From Flammeovirgaceae bacterium UBA2338 (GTDB taxonomy: Bacteria; Bacteroidota; Bacteroidia; Cytophagales; Cyclobacteriaceae): a stretch of 64,000 nucleotides of DNA. Where the stretch lies: the NCBI GenBank assembly GCA_002344795.1, contig DDUM01000027.1:62001-126000 (forward strand). The letters are read 5' to 3'. Positions 1 through 7,826 of this stretch are shown piece after piece. A program made the translations under genes and the position numbers. The notes beneath the pieces were generated by a model. It saw only the letters and a program-made list of their open reading frames with translations, was not told where the DNA came from and did not search any database. Numbering within the stretch: the stretch's first letter is position 1; each line of letters starts with the position of its first letter.

Positions 1-1293
1 ATAACATCTACCCAATTGACCAACATATACCTTAAAAGATTGGAGACCTACAGAGACACACTGCAGGCAAGCGTTACTATCACCAGAGACCTTGCCCTTC
101 AACAAGCAAAAAAGGCGGATGAAGAAATAAGTAATGGAATCTATAAAGGTCTTCTTCACGGTATTCCCTATGGTATTAAAGATTTGTTCTCTGTGCCAGG
201 GTATAAAACCACATGGGGTGCAATGCCCTATAAAGATCAGGAAATTGATGAAAAGGCCAGGGTCGTACAAAAACTAGAGGATGCAGGCGCTGTTCTCGTG
301 GCCAAATTAACTTCTGGCGCACTGGCCAGAGGTGATGTATGGTTCGGTGGTAAAACCAAAAATCCATGGGACCTCAATCAAGGTGCAAGTGGATCTTCCG
401 CTGGCTCCGCATCCGCCACTGCTGCGGGATTAGTTGCCTTTTCAATAGGCACCGAAACATTGGGTTCAATCATTTCGCCATCCACACGTTGCGGGGTAAC
501 GGGACTACGCCCTACATTTGGTAGTGTAAGCAGGGCTGGGTGCATGAGTTTATCGTGGTCAATGGATAAGGTCGGGCCGATCTGCCGCTCTGCTCAAGAT
601 TGCGCTATTGTTTATTCCTTCATAAAGGAAAATGATAATACAATAGAAAAAGACCACACGGTAGTGAATTATGCATTTGTTTTTAATCCACAATCCGACC
701 TGAGCGGATACAAAATTGGATACTTTAAAAAGCTTTTTGACAAAGATACATCCAGGGTAGGATCCAATAATAACGAAACATTAGAGACACTCAAACGATT
801 GGGCGCTCAACTCGTTGAAGTCAATCTACCCGACAGTATTCCATATGATGTCTTTGATGTCATTTTAAGAGCAGAGGCCGGTGCTTTTTTTGATGAACTA
901 GTACTTGAGCACCGGGACCGCGAGATGGTGGAGCAACATAAAGGTTCACGTGCCAATTCACTGCGTCAGTCTAGATTTATCTCAGCTGTAGAATATTTAC
1001 AAGCCAACCGACACAGAAAAGTTCTTATTGAAAAATTCAACAAAGAAATTAAAAACCTGGATATTATTGTTTCGCCAACCTACGGGCAATACCTATCCCT
1101 AACAACCAATCTGACAGGTCACCCGGCCATATCTATCCCAAATGGATTTGATCAATCAGGGCATCCTACCTCCATCACCTTGCTGGGGAATTTGTACGAT
1201 GAGGGACCCATTTTAGAAGCTGCGTATCTCATACAGCAGTCTACTGAGTTTGATGAACAACATCCGGAACGATTTTTGAAGAAAATCAAATAG
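1..1293 (+). CDS. Amidase-signature hydrolase, 5' end outside window
   Basis: The protein belongs to the amidase-signature family (GatA/FAAH-like), which hydrolyses amide bonds through a Ser-cisSer-Lys triad. All three residues are visible. Counting from an in-frame TTG at 16, they are Lys55 (GIPYGIKDLF), Ser127 in GASGSSAGSAS and Ser151 in GTETLGSIISPS; the 24-residue spacing between the two serines matches FAAH. The frame is open to base 1 and only about 60 residues precede the Lys, so the true start, possibly with a signal peptide, lies upstream. The C-terminal part is short, with VSPTYG and GHPAISIPNGF as the late family motifs. No GatB or GatC gene is adjacent, so a stand-alone amidase is more likely than the tRNA amidotransferase subunit. 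The substrate cannot be told. Confidence 0.85.
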   Translation: MTSTQLTNIYLKRLETYRDTLQASVTITRDLALQQAKKADEEISNGIYKGLLHGIPYGIKDLFSVPGYKTTWGAMPYKDQEIDEKARVVQKLEDAGAVLVAKLTSGALARGDVWFGGKTKNPWDLNQGASGSSAGSASATAAGLVAFSIGTETLGSIISPSTRCGVTGLRPTFGSVSRAGCMSLSWSMDKVGPICRSAQDCAIVYSFIKENDNTIEKDHTVVNYAFVFNPQSDLSGYKIGYFKKLFDKDTSRVGSNNNETLETLKRLGAQLVEVNLPDSIPYDVFDVILRAEAGAFFDELVLEHRDREMVEQHKGSRANSLRQSRFISAVEYLQANRHRKVLIEKFNKEIKNLDIIVSPTYGQYLSLTTNLTGHPAISIPNGFDQSGHPTSITLLGNLYDEGPILEAAYLIQQSTEFDEQHPERFLKKIK

Positions 1294-1575
1294 TTTGAAC
1301 CTTAGGAGATTACATGTCGTCTTAACACAACGGTGTTTATGAATACGATGAAACCGTAAACTTTATCTGAAAGGAGGTTTGAGATGGAGCAACGATTTGG
1401 TTCTTGAATGGAAGAGCAACCTAGTAAAAATACCCTTCAAGCATTAATTAACGGGACAGGAGCTGTAATGGAAGTTGCCGAAACTGGGTGTCTATTTTGT
1501 TTTAACGTAACCTATTGAACCGTTTTTTTTCAGAGATTTCGTTACATTCGTTTTGCAAACCAAAACCCCAATATC
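1294..1575. other. Intergenic region with one strong SD-like motif
   Basis: This stretch of 282 bases separates the amidase from the M20D peptidase. It holds a near-perfect Shine-Dalgarno sequence (AAGGAGGT, 1371-1378). Six bases later comes an ATG at 1384 that opens a 7-codon frame ending in TGA (1405-1407). The next codon in the same frame is another ATG (1408), opening a 36-codon frame that ends at 1518. I see no clear hairpin terminator. The peptides resemble nothing I know, so the short frames are not called as genes. Confidence 0.4.
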
Positions 1576-2874
1576 GTGCGACCACTTTTCATTCTCGTAA
1601 TTCTTATTGTTTCTTCCGCTTTTGTTGCAAGTCCTCCGATTATCGACAAAAAAATAATCAAAAACGACATGCCGTTTTTGGTCGATTTTTATAAAACCAG
1701 GCACAAAAATCCTGAGATTTCCCTCCAGGAAAAGGAGACCTCAAAAACACTTGCTACTGAGCTAAAGAAAGTTGGATTTTCTGTAACAGAAAATTTTGGA
1801 GGTTACGGTATTGTTGGAGTTTATAAAAACGGCAATGGCCCAACAATTCTTTATCGTACTGATATGGATGCCCTTCCCATGTATGAGAAAACTGAGCTAC
1901 CCTATCAAAGCCAATTGAAGGCATCTCTCAACGGTGAGCAGGTTGGCACTATGCATTCCTGTGGGCACGACATCCATATGACTACATGGCTGGGAACAGC
2001 CAGGGCCATGGTGGCCATGAAAGATAAATGGAAGGGAACCCTTTTATTAATTGGTCAACCTGCCGAAGAAATAGGAGCGGGCGCAAAAATGATGTTGGAA
2101 GCAGGACTTTATGAAAAATTTGGGGTCCCTAATTATGGCTTAGGTTTACACTCGAGCCCTACGATACCAGCAGGGCAAGTAGGTATTGGAAAGGGATTTG
2201 TAATGGCCAGTTCTCAGAGCGTTGATATCAATGTCTTTGGAGTGGGGTCGCATGGAGCTTCCCCTCATATGTCTATTGATCCAATAGTATTGAGCAGTAT
2301 GCTCATCATGGAGCTGCAAACCATTGTGAGCAGAAATGTGAAACCTACTGAATCAGCAGTCGTGACAGTAGGAACCATCAAAGGTGGTACTGTAGGTAAT
2401 ATCATTCCTGATATGGTAACGCTAAAACTGACCGTTAGATCATTCAAAGATGAAGTGCTTGATGTTGTAAATAAAAGAATAAAAGAAATCGCCAGAGGAG
2501 TGGGCATTGCGGCTGGACTGCCGGAAGACAAAATGCCAGAAGTAATTATCCATGGGGCAGGGCCTGCCAACTTCAACAATCCGGCCATGGCTGAGCGAGT
2601 GATACAATCAGCCATATCCACCATAGGAAAAGAAAATGTGATAGATGAAGAGCCTGTAATGCTTTCAGAAGATTTTTCATACTATGGCCAAACTGAGCAC
2701 AAGGTTCCTACTGTATTTTATTGGCTGGGTACAGTGCCCGATGCACGTATTAAAAGTGGTGATCTTCCCGGATTGCATTCTCCGTACTATTATCCTCAAC
2801 CAGAGATTTCGATTGAGACCGGGGTAGGCGTTACCTCTCAGGCATTACTTGATCTGTTCAACACTAAAATGTAA
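1576..2874 (+). CDS. M20D metallopeptidase / amidohydrolase, exported
   Basis: This is a 432-residue member of the M20D family (hippurate, IAA-amino-acid and N-acyl-amino-acid hydrolases), which remove acyl groups from amino acids with a two-metal centre. The metal-site motifs are in place: CGHDIH at 129-134 with the family cysteine, PAEEIGAGA with the catalytic Glu, LHSSP, and a late GLHSPYYY. The dimerisation domain lies between (SHGASPHMSIDP). The N-terminus is a short hydrophobic signal sequence after a GTG start at 1576; no upstream ATG fits, because the frame has no earlier start near the hydrophobic segment. The gene overlaps the convergent gene by 11 bases at its 3' end. Export suggests peptide or amide scavenging in the periplasm. 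The exact substrate is unknown. Confidence 0.85.
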   Translation: MRPLFILVILIVSSAFVASPPIIDKKIIKNDMPFLVDFYKTRHKNPEISLQEKETSKTLATELKKVGFSVTENFGGYGIVGVYKNGNGPTILYRTDMDALPMYEKTELPYQSQLKASLNGEQVGTMHSCGHDIHMTTWLGTARAMVAMKDKWKGTLLLIGQPAEEIGAGAKMMLEAGLYEKFGVPNYGLGLHSSPTIPAGQVGIGKGFVMASSQSVDINVFGVGSHGASPHMSIDPIVLSSMLIMELQTIVSRNVKPTESAVVTVGTIKGGTVGNIIPDMVTLKLTVRSFKDEVLDVVNKRIKEIARGVGIAAGLPEDKMPEVIIHGAGPANFNNPAMAERVIQSAISTIGKENVIDEEPVMLSEDFSYYGQTEHKVPTVFYWLGTVPDARIKSGDLPGLHSPYYYPQPEISIETGVGVTSQALLDLFNTKM

Positions 2875-3379
2875 CAACTTCCTCTGGGTGAGCATGTGTG
2901 ATTTTCAAAAAACGTTTCTCATCCCCATGATAAATAGTTATTATGTTTGCCTGGGTGGGGAATAATTCCATTAAGAAGTTAGCTTTTACCTCTACCTTTG
3001 TCCACTTGTCAGGGCAATCAATTTTAAAGTAAAGCCAAATAGCTTCACCGTTTGCCTCACAATTGACTAAGGTGAGGGTCGCCAACTTGTTGTTGATTCG
3101 ATAGCTAAAGTATTTTTCGAAATAAGCTTCTACCTCACTCTTACCGGAATCACAACTGGAGGCATCTAAAAAATTAATGCGTTTTTTAAAAGCATTCATC
3201 ATTGCATCCTCCATATCATCGGCAAACACCTTTACTTTAACAGTGGCGACAGCTCCCAAATCCTTATGATCCACCTCAACCAATGAGAGATAAATCGCGT
3301 GATCATCGGCAGGTTGGCCCTCCCAATTGAATGGAAAGCTCAATAAAAACAATAGAAAACCGAATAGTTGAACTTGCAC
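2864..3379 (-). CDS. DUF6702 family secreted protein
   Basis: The 171-residue protein has an N-terminal hydrophobic signal sequence and a body matching the Bacteroidota family DUF6702: a start like AIYLSLVEVDHK, then VKVFADDMEDAM, and a late LTLVNCEANGEAIWLYFKI. No function is established for the family; it appears to be a small beta-rich periplasmic or surface protein. The start codon is GTG (minus-strand bases 3379-3377), since no ATG lies before the hydrophobic core. It converges on the M20D gene with an 11-base overlap and follows the lipoprotein gene at 3410-3829 by 30 bases on the same strand, so the two may be co-transcribed. Confidence 0.7.
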   Translation of the reverse strand: MQVQLFGFLLFLLSFPFNWEGQPADDHAIYLSLVEVDHKDLGAVATVKVKVFADDMEDAMMNAFKKRINFLDASSCDSGKSEVEAYFEKYFSYRINNKLATLTLVNCEANGEAIWLYFKIDCPDKWTKVEVKANFLMELFPTQANIITIYHGDEKRFLKITHAHPEEVVTF

Positions 3380-3409
3380 TGTTACCGGGTATCCGGCAAA
3401 GATAAAGGT

Positions 3410-3829
3410 TTACCTCCTCATTATTTTAACATTAGTAAGCTCATGTTCATCAGGCCATGGGAAGGTGTAAGTGGCACTTTCCACTTCAATCAAGCTAAAG
3501 TCGGCATTCGCTTTAAGGTTTGTAAAAATAATATTGTAAGGCCGAACAAGATTTGCATCATTGGCATTGATGCGAAGGCGACCAAAGGTAGTCTCAGTAA
3601 CGACCTCTGTTTGCACCGCTGCCGCTCCCTCCTCGCCTTCAACAAATATTTTTTGATTCGTCACTGCAAGTATTTCCGGATCACCACCTACAATATCAAA
3701 TTCAACTTTTATTTTTTCATCTGGTGTGGTGTAAGTCCATGATCCTATTAAAGATGTAAAACCTACTTCATCCTCCCCGCATCCAAATAACAACGATAGT
3801 ATTGCTATCAAATAAAATCCACGCTTCAT
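3410..3829 (-). CDS. Small lipoprotein, lipocalin-like size
   Basis: This is a 139-residue predicted lipoprotein. Its N-terminus MKRGFYLIAILSLLFGCGED has a charged start, a hydrophobic core and a lipobox ending at Cys17. The mature part begins LIGSWTYTTPDEKIKVEFDI, a pattern seen in small lipocalin-like lipoproteins of Bacteroidota whose name-giving motif is a GxW near the start. I do not recognise a specific family. It is the first gene of a likely pair with the DUF6702 gene, and it diverges from the SET-domain gene across 139 bases. Confidence 0.65.
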   Translation of the reverse strand: MKRGFYLIAILSLLFGCGEDEVGFTSLIGSWTYTTPDEKIKVEFDIVGGDPEILAVTNQKIFVEGEEGAAAVQTEVVTETTFGRLRINANDANLVRPYNIIFTNLKANADFSLIEVESATYTFPWPDEHELTNVKIMRR

Positions 3830-3934
3830 AATTTCCTTTTTTACAAAATGACCCTACTGATATTGCAACATGATCGTACACTTGATTGTTCCTGATTGAG
3901 CAAAGTAACCCATTAAACACTCAACTCGAATACC

Positions 3935-3942
3935 TAAGTTTG
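3935..3942 (+). promoter_or_regulatory. Candidate -7 box for SET-domain gene
   Basis: TAAGTTTG matches the Bacteroidota -7 consensus TAnnTTTG exactly and is followed by CG. It lies 26 bases before the ATG at 3969. No convincing -33 TTG lies 17-23 bases upstream, so the call rests on the -7 box alone. Confidence 0.45.
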
Positions 3943-3968
3943 CGTGAACCTACCCCGTTATCGTTATT

Positions 3969-4388
3969 ATGGCTTTGCTGGAAAAGTGGCTAAGAGTGAA
4001 AAAATCCAAAATACCCGAATCAGGGTTAGGTCTGTTTACTACAGTAAAGATCATGAAGGGTACATGTATCGTTGAATACAAAGGGCGGCTAGAAAAATGG
4101 AGTGAAGTGAAGGACCAGGATGGTTATAATGGATACTTGCTTAAGCTAAACACACGATGGGTCATCAACGGCTTATCTTATAAATGTGCCTTGGGTAGAT
4201 TTGCCAATGATGCTAAAGGCATAAACAGAAATGACAACTTTTCCAACAATTCAGAATTTCTAATTGAAGGGAAACGTTGCTTCCTATTTGCAAAAAGAGA
4301 AATTAAACCAGGCGAAGAGCTTCTTGTGAGTTACGGAAGAGAATACTGGGATCTCATCAAACGGATCGCAATAAAACATGGGAAATAA
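3969..4388 (+). CDS. SET-domain protein (putative lysine methyltransferase)
   Basis: This 139-residue protein is almost nothing but a SET domain, the fold of eukaryotic-type lysine methyltransferases also found sporadically in bacteria. Visible landmarks are SGLGLF (18-23) for the GxG SAM-binding start, RFANDAKG (77-84) where most family members have RFxNHS, NNSEF (93-97) for the NCEF-like strand, and GEELLVSYGREYW (115-127) for the closing GEEL..DY motif. Asp replaces the usual His in the NHS motif. It has no signal peptide, so it should act in the cytoplasm. The next gene downstream on the same strand encodes the lysine-rich HU protein, a conceivable substrate, but that link is only inference. 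HU has its own promoter. Confidence 0.8.
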   Translation: MALLEKWLRVKKSKIPESGLGLFTTVKIMKGTCIVEYKGRLEKWSEVKDQDGYNGYLLKLNTRWVINGLSYKCALGRFANDAKGINRNDNFSNNSEFLIEGKRCFLFAKREIKPGEELLVSYGREYWDLIKRIAIKHGK

Positions 4389-4427
4389 GCGCTGGTAACT
4401 ATTTTCCGTTACTTTCAGTAAAATAGG

Positions 4428-4457
4428 TTTGCTATGAATAAAAAGGATATATATTTG
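4428..4457 (+). promoter_or_regulatory. Bacteroidota-type promoter of the HU gene
   Basis: TTTG at 4428-4431 (the -33 element) and TATATTTG at 4450-4457 (the -7 element) are separated by 18 bases. Both match the Bacteroidota sigma-A consensus TTTG / TAnnTTTG. The leader to the ATG at 4499 is about 38 bases. This is the cleanest promoter in the window. Confidence 0.75.
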
Positions 4458-4498
4458 CGCCCCATAAGTAATTCATTAAACACTTACCGTACTTTTTT

Positions 4499-4765
4499 AT
4501 GACTAAAGCAGAACTTATTACCAAAATTGCAGAAGATGCAGAAATTACTAAGGTAGCCGCTACTACAGCGCTTAACTCTTTTATTGATGGAGTTACAAAG
4601 ACTTTGAAGAAGGGGGACAAATTAACACTGGTTGGTTTTGGTACATTCTCTGTTAGCAAAAGAGCAGCAAGAAAAGGCCGTAACCCTTTCACTGGTGAAG
4701 AGATAAAAATTAAAGCCAAAAAAGTTGCCAAATTTAAAGCAAGCAAAGAGCTTTTAACTAAATAA
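4499..4765 (+). CDS. hup: HU family DNA-binding protein
   Basis: The 88-residue protein is a typical HU/IHF-type nucleoid protein that binds and bends DNA as a dimer. It begins MTKAELITKIAEDAEITK, and the diagnostic GFGTFSVSKRAARKGRNPFTG block (about 55-75) forms the DNA-grasping arm. The C-terminus, KAKKVAKFKASKELLTK, is lysine-rich. Length equals the family norm of about 90. It is a single-gene transcription unit with its own promoter (4428-4457) and a strong hairpin terminator 16 bases after the stop. Confidence 0.95.
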   Translation: MTKAELITKIAEDAEITKVAATTALNSFIDGVTKTLKKGDKLTLVGFGTFSVSKRAARKGRNPFTGEEIKIKAKKVAKFKASKELLTK

Positions 4766-4781
4766 TCAAAGGCAATCACAT

Positions 4782-4810
4782 AAAAAACCCCGAAAATCCG
4801 GGGTTTTTTA
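4782..4810. terminator. Bidirectional rho-independent terminator after HU gene
   Basis: The stem AAAAAACCCCG (4782-4792) pairs with CGGGGTTTTTT (4799-4809) around a six-base loop. The T-run on one side and A-run on the other let it serve both the HU gene and the convergent OmpA-like gene. Confidence 0.9.
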
Positions 4811-4834
4811 TGTTCTAAAATTTACATCCTGGAA

Positions 4835-6145
4835 TTATTCCTCCAGTATTTCAACATCTACACGGACATTTTTCTTTGCGTTGACACTGTTCTTATCGTG
4901 AATCATTCTTCCCCCGCCCCAAGCTTTAATTTCTATTCGATCCTCATTCACACCCTGAGACACTAACCATTCTTTAATCACTTCTGCTCTCTGCCTTGAT
5001 AGCTCTTTAGCGGATCCACTTCCATCTTTTACGTCATTTGCCAAAGAGAAAAAGGATTTACTAGGCCCCATAGTAATCAACCTGCCTCGTGAACTCCCGT
5101 TGGTATGTCCATGCAACATTATTTTGTAATTAGGATTCTCATTCATCATAGTCAATAGGCTATTCAATTGATACTTCGATTCAGGAAGCATGATTGCAGC
5201 ATCATTATAAAAGAACACATTGTAAAGTGTATGAATATCTCCTCTATGATAACGTGCCAAAGCAAACTTAACTACATAATGATTACCCTCCCATTCAATA
5301 AAATGACTTGTACTGTCATCAGGAATTTGTCCATACAAAATCGTATGTTGAACAGGCCTATATCCAAATACATTTGCAATCAGTGAAATTTCCCCAGTCT
5401 TGCTCTTAGGATCTGGAAGGGTTGTATATTCGTTTCCTTTCACCTTTTCAACAAGCCTCGCCCTGTCAACATCAATCACCTCTACCTCTCCTTCAATTGG
5501 GTTATTGTTAGTGGCATTAAATAGACTTAAAAAAACGGATGCCTCCGCAACAGGTTTAGGCTCTGTAATTGGTTCTTCCTCTTCAACTACTTCTTCAATA
5601 GGATTTTTCGGTGCAGCCACTTCCATCTCTGCTGCTTTTTCCACTGTGTTGCTTTCATCTTTGACCACACTTTCTGGTTGCACAGGCTCGTTCACCTCTT
5701 CAACTCCATTAGAAGCTACGGTTTCATTTTCCTTTGCTCTAACATTCTGAGGAATTTCTTTTTCGGGCTCCGCTTTAGTAAGCATATTGACATTTGAATC
5801 CAACTCTCCTTTCATTATTCTCACCCAGGCCTCTTCAAACCCTGCTTTTTTACGGATCTCAAGCATCTCTTTAATTGACTCGTCAAAATCCTTGTAGTAA
5901 TCTAAATAGACATATATATAATTCCGATTAGTATCAGCACCGTATTTGGCGTTGATACCATCTTTATTATTTATATGGTTGATATAATTTTGCGCGTAGA
6001 TGTCCTGACCTAGTCGATACGCTGCAACGACCACATAATAACCCGATTCCAATGGAACAGCAGCGCTCTGAGCATTACCCTCGAAATAGGGGAAGAATTG
6101 GGAAAGTAATAGTAAAAACAAGATTCCCTTGGAGTATGCGCGCAT
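4835..6145 (-). CDS. OmpA-family protein with SPOR-like N-terminal domain
   Basis: This is an exported envelope protein. A signal peptide (about 1-26, ending in GNAQ) is followed by a SPOR-like segment (SGYYVVVAAYRLGQDIYAQN, about 35-110) of the kind that binds peptidoglycan or septal glycan. Next come an acidic Glu/Pro/Val-rich linker, a short beta domain, and a C-terminal OmpA peptidoglycan-binding domain (about 300-435) with LHGHTNGSS and LSRQRAEVIKEWLVSQGV. The ATG at 6145 is preferred over a TTG at 6151. Such OmpA proteins often accompany type IX secretion and gliding proteins in Cytophagales, but no PorP/SprF-like gene lies beside it here, so that role is not supported. It probably anchors the outer membrane to the cell wall. 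Confidence 0.75.
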   Translation of the reverse strand: MRAYSKGILFLLLLSQFFPYFEGNAQSAAVPLESGYYVVVAAYRLGQDIYAQNYINHINNKDGINAKYGADTNRNYIYVYLDYYKDFDESIKEMLEIRKKAGFEEAWVRIMKGELDSNVNMLTKAEPEKEIPQNVRAKENETVASNGVEEVNEPVQPESVVKDESNTVEKAAEMEVAAPKNPIEEVVEEEEPITEPKPVAEASVFLSLFNATNNNPIEGEVEVIDVDRARLVEKVKGNEYTTLPDPKSKTGEISLIANVFGYRPVQHTILYGQIPDDSTSHFIEWEGNHYVVKFALARYHRGDIHTLYNVFFYNDAAIMLPESKYQLNSLLTMMNENPNYKIMLHGHTNGSSRGRLITMGPSKSFFSLANDVKDGSGSAKELSRQRAEVIKEWLVSQGVNEDRIEIKAWGGGRMIHDKNSVNAKKNVRVDVEILEE

Positions 6146-6228
6146 GATCAAAGCCTTTTGGTTGTACTAAATATTATGCAAAAATCGCACTTTTTCAAAG
6201 GCTTTTAACATTATTGACTCCCTCTCAA

Positions 6229-7200
6229 CTACTCATGTAAGTTTCTGAGGATCTCTTTCAAAAAACCAGCCCCATACCCCGTTAATTGGACAAATGCAGC
6301 TGGTCCCACAAGTAAGGTTACGCTGAGAGATTTTGTTTTTTTATAGGCAGAAACGGCTAAAATGAGAATATAAGCCAAATAGACCATTCCTGAAAAGGCA
6401 CTTATACGCACGTCAATAGGTATTATAACAATCGATAAGACCATCCCAAGCAGGAAAAGAGATGGAAACCAATGTGTTATTTTGATGGCTCCAGGGTGGG
6501 CATTATTTACCAATACCCGACCTCTCCCAAAATTGAATACTTGCCAAAAAAATTGCTTGAAGTTGGTGCGCCTTTTATGATACACAAAGGCATCGTTAAT
6601 ATACCCTACCTTATAGCCCAATTTCTTCATCCGAAGGCTGAACTCAATATCTTCGGCATACCGCTCAAATTTAAAGCCACCAGTTTTATCATAAACCTCT
6701 TTACTGATGCCCATATTGAAACTGCGTGGTTGAAAGGAGCCAATTCTTTTATCTCCTCCGCGAATACCACCTGTGGTGAATACAGAAGACATGGTGAATG
6801 CCATTGCCTGCTGGAGTTTGGTAAAACCTTCATGTCCTTTATCCGGCCCACCCCAGGCATCTAATGGAGTTTGAGCAAGGTATTCGTCTACTGCTTTAAA
6901 ATAATGGGGAGGAAGAATACAATCAGAATCAAACACCACAAAATAATCTCCCTTTGCCTGTGCAAAACCAAAATTCCGGCTAGACCCGGGACCACTGTTT
7001 GGTTTAAAGAAATACCGTATACGAAGTTTGTTGGTATACCGTTCATATACCTCCACGCAAGTAACAGTTGAACCATCTTCAACTATCAACACCTCAAAAT
7101 TTGTAAAAACCTGGGCAGTCAAACTTTCCAGAAGCTCGTTCATCTCCTGCGGCCTGTTGTATACAGGAACAATTATTGAGTATTTTGGCGTTGCACTCAT
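6229..7200 (-). CDS. Family 2 glycosyltransferase, membrane-anchored
   Basis: The GT-A fold of family GT2 is clear: YSIIVPVYNRPQEM at the start, VLIVEDGS, then FDSDC as the DxD metal/nucleotide-sugar site, and RYAEDIEFSLRMKKLGYKV with the ED acceptor-side motif. Two or three hydrophobic segments in the last 90 residues (from about WFPSLFLLGMVLSIVIIP) anchor it in the inner membrane, with the active site in the cytoplasm. It transfers a sugar from an activated nucleotide to a lipid or polysaccharide acceptor that cannot be named. The ATG at 7200 is preferred over the TTG at 7209, because the TTG lies inside a -7 promoter box. It stands alone, divergent from the gene at 7305. Confidence 0.8.
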   Translation of the reverse strand: MSATPKYSIIVPVYNRPQEMNELLESLTAQVFTNFEVLIVEDGSTVTCVEVYERYTNKLRIRYFFKPNSGPGSSRNFGFAQAKGDYFVVFDSDCILPPHYFKAVDEYLAQTPLDAWGGPDKGHEGFTKLQQAMAFTMSSVFTTGGIRGGDKRIGSFQPRSFNMGISKEVYDKTGGFKFERYAEDIEFSLRMKKLGYKVGYINDAFVYHKRRTNFKQFFWQVFNFGRGRVLVNNAHPGAIKITHWFPSLFLLGMVLSIVIIPIDVRISAFSGMVYLAYILILAVSAYKKTKSLSVTLLVGPAAFVQLTGYGAGFLKEILRNLHE

Positions 7201-7206
7201 AAGAAA

Positions 7207-7214
7207 CAAAAGTA
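7207..7214 (-). promoter_or_regulatory. -7 box abutting the GT2 start codon
   Basis: On the minus strand TACTTTTG matches TAnnTTTG and ends only six bases before the ATG at 7200. A possible -33 TTG (7240-7238) lies 23 bases upstream, at the far end of the accepted range. Transcription would begin within a few bases of the start codon. Confidence 0.45.
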
Positions 7215-7304
7215 ATGAATTGATTACATTCGCCTCTCAAGCAAAAAAGTTACCTTGAAATCCCAAACATAACCCCTCGTGAAATCACCAGGTATTTCAG
7301 TATC

Positions 7305-7817
7305 ATGAAACAGAGCATTTTATTTTGTCTGTTCTTTCTGTTTTGTCATTCTGTTTCCTTTGGTCAGCCGGCTGACTACAGTAAGGACGTGGCAACGAAA
7401 GAATCTATTATCCATGCACTTTATGAGGTCATATCCGGCCCTCCTGAACAACAAAGAGATTGGATGCGCTTCCGCAATTTATTCTTGCCTGAATCAAGAT
7501 TGATTCCTACAGGAAAAAATAAGCAAAATGAATTTACAATACGCGCCATTTCGCCCGAAGCGTATATTCAAATGTTTACAACAAATATTAAAAGTGGATT
7601 CTTTGAAAAAGAACTACATCAGGAGGTGGAAGAATACGGCACCATTGCCCATGTCTTCAGTACTTACGAAACACGCGAAAGTATCAATGGTGCGGTGAGC
7701 AACAGAGGCATTAACAGCATCCAGTTGTACAATGATGGAAATCGCTATTATGTTGTTAATATTTTTTGGTGTGCTGAAAGTATGGGCTTTACTTTACCAT
7801 CTAAGTATCTTAATTAA
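7305..7817 (+). CDS. Exported NTF2/SnoaL-like protein
   Basis: The 170-residue protein has a signal peptide (to about residue 20, ending VSFGQ) and a body that looks like the NTF2/SnoaL-like fold. An early helix contains IIHALYEVISGPPEQQRDW and FRNLF. Then come RAISPEAYIQMF, and late strands with VFSTYETRES, INSIQLYNDGNRYYVVNIFW. This pattern is common in periplasmic proteins of Bacteroidota with no assigned activity. Its stop is nine bases before the ATG of the M20 peptidase, so the two are almost certainly one operon. A partner or accessory role for the peptidase is possible but unproven. Confidence 0.65.
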   Translation: MKQSILFCLFFLFCHSVSFGQPADYSKDVATKESIIHALYEVISGPPEQQRDWMRFRNLFLPESRLIPTGKNKQNEFTIRAISPEAYIQMFTTNIKSGFFEKELHQEVEEYGTIAHVFSTYETRESINGAVSNRGINSIQLYNDGNRYYVVNIFWCAESMGFTLPSKYLN

Positions 7818-7826
7818 ATTTTTTAC

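Noticed and set aside
2265..2624. 119-codon antisense frame within the M20D gene
   Set aside because: Low-complexity Ser/Thr/Pro/Ile composition, typical of a frame opposite a coding strand; the M20D protein is well supported.
5400..5750. 116-codon plus-strand frame opposite the OmpA-like gene
   Set aside because: It is Ser/Thr-rich and mirrors the acidic linker of the real gene.
6152..6228. AAGCCTTTT/AAAAGGCTT-like inverted repeat between GT2 and OmpA-like genes
   Set aside because: The loop is over 35 bases and there is no clean T-run; too weak for a terminator call.
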